Assembly (NCBI GenBank): GCA_014529385.2
Contig: CM043947.1
Coordinates: forward strand, 119,610,891-119,674,890
Source: Adiantum capillus-veneris
Taxonomy: Eukaryota; Streptophyta; Polypodiopsida; Polypodiales; Pteridaceae
DNA length: 64,000 bases
Direction: 5' to 3'
In this document: piece by piece, positions 54,301 to 63,367 of the stretch
Layout of the letters: every line of letters starts with the position of its first letter
How positions within the stretch are numbered: the first letter of the stretch is position 1
The notes under the pieces: model-generated
Told to the model about the DNA's origin: nothing
The model's input: the letters and a program-made list of their open reading frames with translations, nothing else
Database searches by the model: none
Program-made: the position numbers and the translations under genes

Positions 54301-55258
54301 GCTTCAAATCAATTTTTGAACAAGCATAGATCATAAAAACATGCAAGGAACAAAATTGTAAAGTCCAAACAAAAGTTTGCAACCAAAGTGAATAATCACG
54401 ATTATTTACAACTGAGTATATTTTCAACATTTTGCAAAGTTGGCATTTCAATCTTGAAGCACATACCAAATACATACTCTGAGCGAAATATGGGCTCATT
54501 TAGATGCATTGGGTAAAAATGGTACTAGATTTTGGCTTTAGGTCTCTGAAACAGTAGATATAATGGAAAAGACACGTGAAAGACGTCGAAAAGCTTTCTC
54601 TGCAAAGGTCACAAGTGGAAATGAGGTGGTTTTAGCCTACCTTGGATATCTATACCCGGACTTTCCGAACCATTTTCCCCCCGATTCCCTTGTTAGTCCT
54701 ACTAGGCCGTGAAATCTATGTTAGACTTAAAAATTTCCTTCATCAGATTCCTGTAGCTCATTCTGCAAGAATTTTGCAAAAGTAGGTCTGGCCGTCTAAT
54801 TTAAGCTTCCCACTTCCATCTTTCAATTTTATTGAAAATTTTTGTGCTTGTCCACCTCTTTTTAATCACCATCGTGTCTTCCTTTTTTGCATCTGAGCTT
54901 CTTTGCTATTTATTATTAACTTTTGACATGTTTATTGAAAAAATCAAAGAAAATAGCCAAATGTTTCAAAAAAGTAAAGTGAAAATCCATTGAAAAACAT
55001 AGCTTTATTGTTTTTTTTTGGATTTCTCTATTTTTAAATCTCATTATCAATAAAAATGATGAAACATAACCAAAAAGGACTTTTTTTAATGATTTTCTGA
55101 TAGTATATACACTATTTACACTCATCGGGAAGATATTATCAGTGAATTTTCCCTTGATGATGAATTATTAGGGCATTATTAGGTGATTTTTCAATAAATC
55201 ACACGTTAACAGCGAATGTTTTTCTCCTTCTTCAAACATTGCCCTTAATTACTTAATG
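54301..55258 (-). other. Element D non-coding spacer
   Basis: Counterpart of B's long spacer between the internal polypurine tract and 3' protein 1, but only about 1 kb and without any of the 24-bp palindromes. AT-rich; no gene seen. Confidence 0.6.
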
Positions 55259-55296
55259 CCCTTCCACCCCTCCTAGATGGCGTACTCCGGGACGAC
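55259..55296 (-). promoter_or_regulatory. Element D internal polypurine tract
   Basis: On the minus strand: GTCGTCCCGGAGTACG, spacer, TAGGAGGGGTGGAAGGG. B has GTCGTCCGGGAGGACTC, spacer, TAGGAGGGGGGGAGG. The purine run is interrupted by one T and the stem is weaker. Confidence 0.55.
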
Positions 55297-55299
55297 TCT

Positions 55300-56090
55300 G
55301 TGCATGGGTTGAACAATCGTGTCTATGCATAGCCGTGTTTGGCTTTGCCATGCTTTGAAGATCAATGCAATTCAAACCACTATGTTGTGCAAGAGTTGGG
55401 TCTTGAGTAATTAACTCAAGGGTGTCTGATGTCGAGGCTTTCTGATGTTGTCTTCCAAAGAGCAATTCTTGTAGCTTGTGTGCTCTCTGTTTGATTGTAC
55501 CATCAAGATGCTTCAGCACGCTGATTGCTTAAGCTGTTGGTATCACTTTTGACTGTTATCGAGCTTTTTCTCGCCATTGGTAGGTTGGTTTGCTTGGTGT
55601 GGAATGGTGTGGTGGACTCTTCTGAGACTTAACTCGCCATTGCTTGATTGGTTTTATGGTTTGTGGAGAATATAAGTGCTCCTTTTTCTTCCAAATCCAA
55701 ATCAAGTTAGGTCCCTTGCTCAAAGATTCTTGTATCTGTGTTTTTACCCTTGGAACCTTCTTTTGTTTTGTTCATGGTGTTTTGGGCACCCAGATTTGAA
55801 TCGGCTTATCCTTAAGCTGTGCTTTTGGTACCCAAATTTTCCTGACTCCTTGCATGCTACTTGTAGAATTTTCTTGTCAAGGGGATGGAGAAGATTGATT
55901 ACTTCGTGGTTTGGTCTGATAATTGCATCCTTTCCATTCCTCTTTGCTTGGTGCAATTGGAACAATGAGTTGCCCACCTTTAGGTGATAGCTTGAGCTAA
56001 TTTGTATCCAAATCTGGTACTTCTTTGTATGTCTGTATCCAAGATATTCCAAGAATCATCATCTCATTCATGTGTTCATCTCGTAAGCAT
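55300..56090 (-). pseudogene. Element D W-[IV]-P-K repeat protein
   Basis: Minus-strand fragments: VRKIWVPKAQLKDKPIQIWV then PKTP (about 55855-55775), an upstream QIWI copy (about 56025) and NLIWIWKK (about 55690), ending with TIKQRAHKLQELLFGR (about 55490), which matches B's KQRAALLERMLYRR tail. Several stops and shifts. Confidence 0.6.
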
Positions 56091-56095
56091 CCAAA

Positions 56096-56626
56096 CTAAT
56101 GAGGACATAAACATCCATATAATATCACGTTCAAGTTGACTACTCCCAATGTTGGGGTTGGGTTCTTGTTGCATCCTTTGATTGTCGTTATTCCTGATGT
56201 CAATGCTTGAATTGTTGCCTTCTTGTACATGGAATAACTGACTACATTTACTCTACCTCCTATGTCAACCAAAGTATTGGTGCTATGATTGTTGAGCTGT
56301 ACTTTGATGAGCAGGTGCATTCCGTCTAACCAATCATCATCTGTTGAAGCTGCATCTTTAGGTAATTTCCATTGTCGTTCATCTATTTCTAGAGTGTTGA
56401 TGGGAATCGATATCTGTTGATTCCTGAGAGCAGCTTTTTGTCTGAGTACCCGAAGCCGAGCTTCCTCTTGGGCTTCATCAATAACCTGATGTTTTTTAAT
56501 CCTCCTTTGCATGGCTGCATGAATTATTTCTAACAATTCATTGGTTAGTGGCAAATTGTATTTCTTTAAACAAAATTCACTTATCCAATTAGCCATTGGT
56601 TCACCATCTAGGGTGGACAACTCCAC
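56096..56626 (-). pseudogene. Second retropepsin-like domain downstream of integrase (element D)
   Basis: A basic helical lead (EEARLRVLRQKAALRNQQIS) like B's (KRRLLRQKQRNEGAIRINA), then LIKVQLNNHSTNTLVDIGGR with D-I-G where B has D-S-G, and TIKGCNKNPTPTLGVVNLNV. The frame stops before the G-x-P-W strand. Loss of Ser in D-[ST]-G suggests an inactive copy. Confidence 0.68.
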
Positions 56627-56639
56627 TGCTCCACTTGGA

Positions 56640-57942
56640 GTTACACTTCAATGATAAACGGTCCATTTCCATTTTTCTTAAACTTGGGAATGTGTTGCTT
56701 AAGTGAATAGACTAAAACTAAGTCCCCTTTCTTGAATATTTTTGTTATTAGATGGGATTCAAAAAACTATTTTTGTTTCCACTTTTGTGCATAGATGTGA
56801 GCTACAACAGTTAGCCTTTGCTCATCTACCTTTTCCAAATCTTCAAGTCTTTCTGACAATTCATGTCCATTCCACTCAAGATTCTTTGCTACCCTTAGTG
56901 TCGGCAATAGAAATTCTATTGGCAGTATGGCATCAAGACCATAAACAAGGTTAAAGGGTGTAGCATTTAAAGCTGTTTTGAATGCAACTCGATAAGCCCA
57001 TAGAGCTGCATGGAGATTCATTTCCCAGTTTGTCCTTCTTGAACTAACCACTTTAGTCAATACCAAGCTAAGAATTTTGTTTGTATGCTCAGCTTGTCCG
57101 TTAGCTTGTGGGTGATAGGGAGCTGATTTGTTTTGGATGACCATAAACTCATTAAGAAAATACTCAATTACCTCATTGAGGAAATGAGTTCCCCGATCAC
57201 TGACAATTTCTATTGGCAGTCCATATGTCGTGAATACATACTCATATAAGAATGCGGCAGTGGTTGTGGCATCATTCTTTTGAGTTGCTTTAGCCTCGAC
57301 CCACTTGGTCAAATAGTCCGTAGCTACAATGATATACGGAGCTTGGTTTCTATAAGCAGGTGGTTGTATTGGCCCAACAAAATCTATACCCCATTTTGCA
57401 AAAGCTCTTGCCCCCATCATTGGTCTCAAGGGCATGCTATCTACACACGTTGGCATTTTTGCTCGTTGACAAGCATTACACCTTCAAACGTATTCTTTGG
57501 CATTTGCAAAAAGTGTTGGTCACCATATGCCTACCATTAAGATTTCTCTAGCGGTGGTCTCACTAGAAAAGTAACCTCCAGCTAATCCAGCATGTGCTTG
57601 TTCTATAATTGGAATTAACTCATCTTCATTTGCACAAAGCCGCAAATGTTGATCTTTACCTCTCCGATACAATTGGTTCCCTATAAAAGCGTAATCTCTT
57701 GCTTCAGTTTCAATTGCTCTTTGACAACGTTTACTCATATCGTCAGGAAATGTTTGGCTTGATAAGTAAGTAGCTAGATAGTTACTCCACCTTGGAACAA
57801 GTGACATTTGAAACAATGTTACCTGAGATATGGGTGCTTGTTTTTGACATTGAAGACAATCCTTTACAAAAGATCGAACATCACCCCTCATAGTTGGCCA
57901 AAATACTCCAAGTCTTAAGATCCGTTGTTTGGTTTTCCACAA
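56640..57942 (-). pseudogene. Element D extra H2C2 module and integrase
   Basis: Two zinc-binding modules in tandem: the first ends CLQCQK (about 57860), the second is AHAGLAGGYFSSETT, with His replaced by Tyr at the second His, leading to CNAC around 57475. The spacer between them (FPDDMSKRCQRAIETEARDY) matches B's (FPEGTSKARQKSVETEARDY). Core: WGIDFVGPI, IVSDRGTHF, NGQAEHTNK. A stop at about 57484 and shifts separate the parts; the C-terminal domain is cut near 56767. Confidence 0.82.
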
Positions 57943-58161
57943 AGTGAAGTCCTACTATGGTAACATGTGCTTGACTTAGGTACCGTTTTTTTCCTTAGGA
58001 TTAATGCATAAGAGAAATATTCCATCTCGATTGCTTTTCTATAGCCTACCAATTAGTAACTAATACATAGTCAATTGCTCGATTGTTCCGATTGTATAAG
58101 GAAGTGGTATTTGTGAATCCACTTGAGCTATTGTCATCAATGACACCATATTTTCCGACCA

Positions 58162-58760
58162 TCAAGGTATTATTTCCATGGAGAACAAATAGGCATCTGG
58201 TAGATCATCATCTATTCCTTTACGTGATTCTCCTGAAACAATCCTTGACAAATGATCTGCTTGTTGATGTGTAGTGACCTCTTTTACAACCACAGTGAAA
58301 TCAAATTCCAGAAGAATGCTGAACCATCTCACTATTCTTCCTGTGATGCATGACTTGTTGACCAAGTACAAAAAATCTTGGTGGTCCACAAAGAACACAA
58401 ACTTGTTGGCTAATAGTTAATTTCTATACTGTTTAATGGCATAGATTATTCCTAATCCTTCCCTTTTGGTGGTGGTGTAATTCTATTCCGCCATGTTCAA
58501 CTATTGACTAGCACAAGAAATAGAAAAGTTTTCCCATCTCCTGGTTGAGCTAGTATACAACCGATAGCAAAATTGGAAGCATCTACATGTATCTAGAACA
58601 TCTCCTGGTTGAGCTAGTATACAACCGATAGCAAAATTGGAAGCATCTACATGTATCTAGAACATCTCCTGGTTGAGCTAGTATACAACCGATAGCAAAA
58701 TTGGAAGCATCTACATGTATCTAGAATATCTTATTCCAATATGGTTCTTTCAATATTGGA
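58162..58760 (-). pseudogene. Element D RNase H
   Basis: The catalytic-Asp segment (IHVDASNFAIGCILAQPGD) near 58700 is present three times as a 64-bp tandem repeat, which throws the frame. Downstream, FFVDHQDFLYLVNKSCITGR and LEFDFTVVVKEVTTHQQADH match B's RNase H and connection. Confidence 0.78.
58535..58726. repeat. Three perfect 64-bp tandem copies in RNase H of element D
   Basis: Units 58535-58598, 58599-58662 and 58663-58726, each starting CATCTCCTGGTTGAGCTAGT. Perfect identity implies a recent slippage-type event after the gene was already dead. Confidence 0.95.
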
Positions 58761-58908
58761 GCTGAGGTGAGAGCTTGCTTGATCTTCATCAAGGATTCTT
58801 CACATGCCTCGGTCCACTCAAGTGTGTAATCAAGCTATACATGGGTTTTGCAATTATAGCATACATGTAGATAAACCATCGGTAATATCCACAATGCCCC
58901 ATGAGGGC

Positions 58909-59950
58909 TTATACCCCCTTGACTGTTGTTGGTCTAGGCAAATCAGCAATGACATGAATTTTTTCAATATCAGTAGCTATGCCATTTTTAGACACTATAT
59001 GTCCAAGAATTTTTCCTTGTCTACCCATGAAAGTGCACTTTTTAGGATTTAAGCAAATCCTATAAAATCTACATTTTTTGAATACCTTTTTGAGATGTTC
59101 AAAATGATCAGCTCGAATTGATGAATGTACGCATAGATCATCCATATATACTTCTAAAACTTTCCTAAGATATGCTTTAAAAGAATCGCTCATCAACCTT
59201 TGGCTCGAGCATTAGCTAACCAAAATGGCATAACTGGATAGGCAAAAATGTCCCATTCTATTGCAAAAGCAGTTTTATACTGATATTTTTGGGTCAACCA
59301 AAAGTTGATTGTATCCCAAAAAGCCATCTAAGAAGCTGTAAGATTCTTTTCTTGCAACTTGTTCCAAAACATGCTCAATGATGAGGAAAATTGTCTCTAA
59401 TGGTAGCTGCATTTACTTTTTTGAGATTGACACATACTCGTAATTCTCCATTCTTCTTGGGTACTACCATAATTGGAGACACCCAATCTGTGTGTTCAAT
59501 TTTATAAATGAATTCATCTTTCTTTAGTTTTTCAATCTCTTCTTGGATCTTTCCGGAAAATGTTTCATTATACGTGTATGGCCTTTGTCTACTTGGTTTT
59601 GCATCATCTCTCATGGGTATGGTATGTTGACAGATTTCTGGATCAACACCCTTGAGATCCTTGTAAGACCAAGCGAAGATATCTTGGTATTCTTTTAGCA
59701 AGCTTAGCAAGAGCTCTTCTTCCTTCTTTGTTAGGTTGTTTGCAATGTAAGCAGGTCTAGGCTCTTCTCCTGGTTCAGCCAGGTCTATCTTTTTAGCGTT
59801 TTCAGGCCCTTTGTAGGACTTGCCCTGTTTTTGTAGTTCCCTAATAGGTTGTTTGTCTATGAATTTTTTATATTGGAGAGTATACTTTTTGTAATGGGAT
59901 GGAACACTCATTACATCCTTACCATCCTCTTCCGTGGTTTCCATTCATCC
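58909..59950 (-). pseudogene. Element D reverse transcriptase
   Basis: From about 59950: VPSHYKKYTLQYKKFI, FAWSYKDLKGVDPEICQH, KKNGELRVCVNLKKVNAATI (to 59375), a frame break, then AYLRKVLEVYMDDLCVHSSI with the catalytic YMDD (about 59145) and LNPKKCTFMGRQGKILGH. Same layout as B. Upstream gag and protease are absent; homology to B ends near 59950, at an inversion junction. Confidence 0.83.
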
Positions 59951-60253
59951 AGTGAAAGACATACCAAAAACCTGTGTGTGTGTGCGCACTACTTGGGAAT
60001 GCACCCCACAAGAGACAGAAGGTGGATAGTGGGAACTAGGACAGTGGAGGGAATCCAAGGGATTGAGAATATGGTGTCTAGAAGAGGAATTAAACTTGGA
60101 GGCATTTTCCTCTGACACCGTAAATGTCCAAAACTAATTTCCAAGTTCTTCCAACTTCCAAATGTGGAAGGTAGGAAAGGTACTTGTTTGAAGCTAGGAT
60201 TTGATGTTTCTGTTGTTGTTGGTAGGCTAGTCGCTACCACATGGAGGGGGGAG

Positions 60254-60303
<50 letters not shown>

Positions 60304-60319
60304 GTCAATAGTGTTTGAG
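59951..60319. other. Inversion junction region
   Basis: Between the last recognisable D sequence and the inverted G gag. Contains a GT run near 59975 and (GA)n at 60257-60301. I see no gene. The breakpoint lies somewhere here. Confidence 0.5.
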
Positions 60320-60492
60320 AAAAATCAATCTAGCAAATATACGGGTAGAATCAAAGAGCAAATTTTTAAAAATACTATGGAGTCTAGTCTTCATAGGATT
60401 ATGTAGCCCTGACATGAATTGAGCTACCTTGACCTCTTAAGTCATCCCTACTGGATCATACTTGACAAGGGTCAAGAAATGTTGATAGTATG
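60320..60492 (-). pseudogene. Retroelement G gag, 3' piece (inverted)
   Basis: On the minus strand from 60492: Y then YQHFLTLVKYDPVGMT, TAA, EVKVAQFMSGLHNPMKTRLH. This continues the gag piece that stops at 347 (DLESY), in the right frame and with the shared CATAC. It is on the opposite strand, proving an inversion relative to 1-347. Confidence 0.75.
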
Positions 60493-61409
60493 TGTTAGCA
60501 GCAAGCTAACACACATACCATTTTTCAGAGTTCTCATTGTAAAAAACTTATTATTTTGATAAACTGGAAATATTATAACTCCTATTTTCTCAGATAAACT
60601 CTGTAATTCATGAGCCGGTGCTACAAGCTTCTAGATTGTATCAACCTATCATTACCCATCTTCGGTAGAACTCGTAGATTATTAGTTTTGACCACCAAAA
60701 ACCTTAGCTAAGGTATAAAAGCCAATTTTCGTAAGTTATTATTAAGTTTTGGATAAGGAAATATGCAACATGAGCTAATGGCGCTCACTCCTCTCCTTTC
60801 GCTTTCTACTCCCTCCCCGGTTGTCACATTGCAGTCGCATTTGTTGCATTGCTACCGCAGGTAAGAGCTCTATGCATTGATGTAAACACATCACAATATT
60901 TTGTAGCTTTTGACATCGCTGACCCATGGCCTAATTTCATCATAACTAGGAATTTACACTTCCAAATCAAAAACTAAGTATAGGCGGGGTATTGGGGCAT
61001 CATTGCTAAGCATTTAGATGCATTCTGGGTCAAAAACGACTAGGTAAAAATTCCACTGTTGTTAATAATCGTGATTTTGGAACTTGACCTAAAGTGGGTT
61101 TGAGACCATAAGCATGTGTGCTTAGGTCTTATAAACATGTCCTAGAAGTTTTGTTACGTTTAAATGTCATTTGATGCTGTAACGGATGTGATTTGTTTGC
61201 CGATGAGCGATTGGCTTTTGGTGATTTCAGTCACATAAGTGTAGCTTGAGTTAGATGTGAGTTGTTAATTGTTTTCTAAGACATTGACAACCTCTCGTAT
61301 CCTCTATGCACTAGTCCAGTCAGCTTCGTCCCATGGATTGACAACTTAATCATGGTTCTCGCTAATACTACAATAAGATAGGATGGTGAAGTTATACATG
61401 TGTCCCACA
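60493..61409 (+). repeat. Element D 5' LTR (inverted with its flank)
   Basis: Begins TGTTAGCAGCAAGCTAACA (7-bp stem, 5-base loop) and ends GTCCCACA. Opposite orientation to the D 3' LTR. Upstream pentamer GTATG is the complement of CATAC beside the 3' LTR, so both belong to one insertion. It retains the empty CACTA site (ATACGAG-AGGTTGTCAA on the minus strand, about 61285). Confidence 0.87.
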
Positions 61410-61411
61410 TT

Positions 61412-61429
61412 TGGCATCGTTGTTGGAGA
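61412..61429 (+). promoter_or_regulatory. Element D primer-binding site (decayed)
   Basis: TGGCATCGTTGTTGGAGA, two bases after the LTR. It differs from the consensus form TGGCGCCGTTGCCGGGGA by five C-to-T or G-to-A changes. Confidence 0.7.
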
Positions 61430-61915
61430 TCAAAGAGACCTAAACTAGGGAAAAACATGAGAATCTTGTGAAGTTATCCTTTAACTTCCTCTAGGATGGC
61501 CTAGAGTTCAAAACTTTCTTTTAGAAACCTCATAGCCTAAGATTGTCGTCTTTTGCTGTCTAGAGGTAGCTTGAAAGTAATAGTACTTGCCGAGTGCCTT
61601 TAGGATTGTAGGATTGTAGAAATAGATTAGGATTTTGAGGATGATTGGTAGACGAGACAAGTCTTAAGATCAATGTTCAGAAAATCATAAAAGACAAGAA
61701 AACGAGTGTTTCTGAACACTTTCCACAACCCCATTGCATGAGAATCTAGGAGTAGGGTAAGTAGGATCCGAGGTGGATTTCAGAACATTGCTCTCTCTAA
61801 AAGAATCATTGTGAGTTGTTATTGAAATCTGCATAATTTCAGGTCTACGGCTAGAAATAGCACAAAAAGACTCCAAACCACTCAATCCGACTGGAGAGTA
61901 AGCTTAAAAGTTGTC
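61430..61915 (+). other. Element D leader, interrupted by element E
   Basis: Non-coding; contains none of the palindromes found in the B and C leaders. It ends at 61915 (pentamer TTGTC) where the LTR of E starts. The rest of the D leader, and perhaps D gag and protease, should lie beyond E outside the window. Confidence 0.6.
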
Positions 61916-62833
61916 TGTGGACACATGTCTAACCTCACCATCCTATCTTATTGCAGTATTAGCGAGAACCATGATTAATTTGTCAAACCATGGGATGAAG
62001 CTGACTCGATTAGTGCATAAAGGCCACAAGATGGTGTCAATCTCTCGAAAAACAACTAACAACTCGCATCTAACTGAAGCTACACTCAAGTGACTGAAAT
62101 CACCAAAAACCAATCGCTCATCGGCAAACAATTCAAATCTATTACAGTATCAAATGACATCCAAATGTAATGAAGCTTCTAGGACAAGTTTATAAGACCT
62201 AAGCACACATGCCTAATGGTCTTATACCTTAATTTAGGTCAAGTTCCAAAATCGCGATTATTAACAACATTGTACTTTTTACCTAGTCATTTTTGACCCA
62301 GAATGCACTAAATGCTTAGCAATGATGCCCCAATACCCCGTCTATGCTTAGTTTTTGATTTGAACATGTAAATTCCTAGTTATGATGAAATTAGGTCGTG
62401 GGTCAATGACGCCAAAAGCTACGAAATACTGTGAACCACTTACGTCAATGCGTAGAGCTCTTACTTGAGGGTATAATGCAACAAACATGACTGCAATGTG
62501 ACAACCAGAGAGGGAGTAGGAAGAGCGAGAAGGAGATGAGTGAGTGTTGTTAGCTCACGCTGTGTTTTTATTATCCAAAACTTCTCAAAAACTTACAAAA
62601 ATCGGCTTTTATACCTTAGCCAGGTTTTTGGGTCGTCAAAACTAATAATCTGGAGTTCTACCAAAGCTAAGTAATGAGAGGCTGATACAATCTGGAATCT
62701 TGTAGCCTTGGCTCATTAATTACAGAGTTTCCACGAGAAAATAAGAGTTACAATATTCTTGATTTATCAAAATAATAAGTGTTTTACAAAAAGAACTCCA
62801 ATAAATGGTATCCGTGTTAGCTTGGTGCTAACA
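61916..62833 (-). repeat. Element E 3' LTR
   Basis: On the minus strand starts TGTTAGCACCAAGCTAACA (stem kept, loop changed) and ends GTGTCCACA. Contains the unoccupied CACTA site (GCCACAAG-ATGGTGTCAA at about 62020). Confidence 0.9.
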
Positions 62834-62866
62834 TTCCTTCCCTCCTCGCCTGTCTCGTGCCTTGAC
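62834..62866 (-). promoter_or_regulatory. Element E polypurine tract and weak hairpin
   Basis: Minus strand: ATGTCAAGGCACGAGACAGG, then GCGAGGAGGGAAGGAA adjacent to the LTR. The stem seen in B, C and D is partly lost. Confidence 0.6.
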
Positions 62867-62872
62867 ATAGCT

Positions 62873-63367
62873 TTATGGGCTGAAATAGTCTTTCTTCTGA
62901 TGGCTGGCAAGTCGGTCTTTAAGCGCATTCAGTGCCTTTTGGTGTCTGATTTTTCTTTCTTTATCCGGCACTTGCAAAAACTGCATGGTCACTCTGTTCT
63001 TCAGCTCCACCACTGAGTAGCCTACAAACCTCGAAGTGAGGTTGCTGATCACTGGTGCAAATATCTTCGTTCGCCAAGTGAAGAATCCAGTGTAGAAAGC
63101 TTCCTCAAATGCCAACATATTGTGTGATGGTAAGAACATACATTGGGCGTAGAAGCCATAGAGGACTTCTTCAGAGGGCTGACCACTGAGATCGTAGCAT
63201 AACCCTTTATTTCCCTCGAGGAATGACATCCACGGGGTGCCTACTTGCTCTGGATCATGAAAAACTTCAATACATGTGAGCAGCATTCGGCATATCCTAT
63301 AGAGCATTGCACAAGAAAGATTCGGTAGACTCTTGAAGAAAGACATGGCGCCCGTTAGGGTTTTCAC
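62873..63367 (-). CDS. Element E 3' protein 3 (C-terminal domain, best-preserved copy)
   Basis: An uninterrupted 164-residue frame: KTLTGAMSFFKSLPNLSCAM, LYRICRMLLTCIEVFHDPEQ, NKGLCYDLSGQPSEEVLYGF, MLAFEEAFYTGFFTWRTK, then ALNALKDRLASHQKK. Homologous to D and, degenerate, B. Helical and soluble-looking; no catalytic motif recognised. It is the distal part of a larger protein whose preceding coiled coil lies upstream (63.4 kb on). Confidence 0.68.
   Translation of the reverse strand: MKTLTGAMSFFKSLPNLSCAMLYRICRMLLTCIEVFHDPEQVGTPWMSFLEGNKGLCYDLSGQPSEEVLYGFYAQCMFLPSHNMLAFEEAFYTGFFTWRTKIFAPVISNLTSRFVGYSVVELKNRVTMQFLQVPDKERKIRHQKALNALKDRLASHQKKDYFSP

Larger units (their letters stand above)
37046..61915 (-). 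mobile_element. Element D: Ty3/gypsy relative of B, minus strand, rearranged
   Basis: From high to low coordinates: RT (59.9-58.9 kb), RNase H (58.7-58.2), extra H2C2 and integrase (57.9-56.8), second retropepsin (56.6-56.1), W-[IV]-P-K protein, internal polypurine tract (55.3), 3' protein 1 (54.5-53.1), coiled coil (52.7-51.5), then element C (37730-51540, foreign), 3' protein 3 (37.7-37.1) and LTR. gag, protease and the 5' end are missing here; the 5' LTR, primer site and leader are present but inverted (60493-61915). Without C and the CACTA, D occupies roughly 11 kb in this window. Confidence 0.85.

Noticed and set aside
54301-54499. Signal peptide or membrane anchor for an env-like protein of D
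   Set aside because: The hydrophobic stretch has no counterpart in B and lies in AT-rich spacer; homology begins only below about 54300.
60493-61409. Treating this LTR as the start of a separate plus-strand element
   Set aside because: Its outer pentamer GTATG is the complement of CATAC beside the D 3' LTR, and the adjoining gag continues the gag broken at 347, so it is D's own 5' LTR after an inversion.
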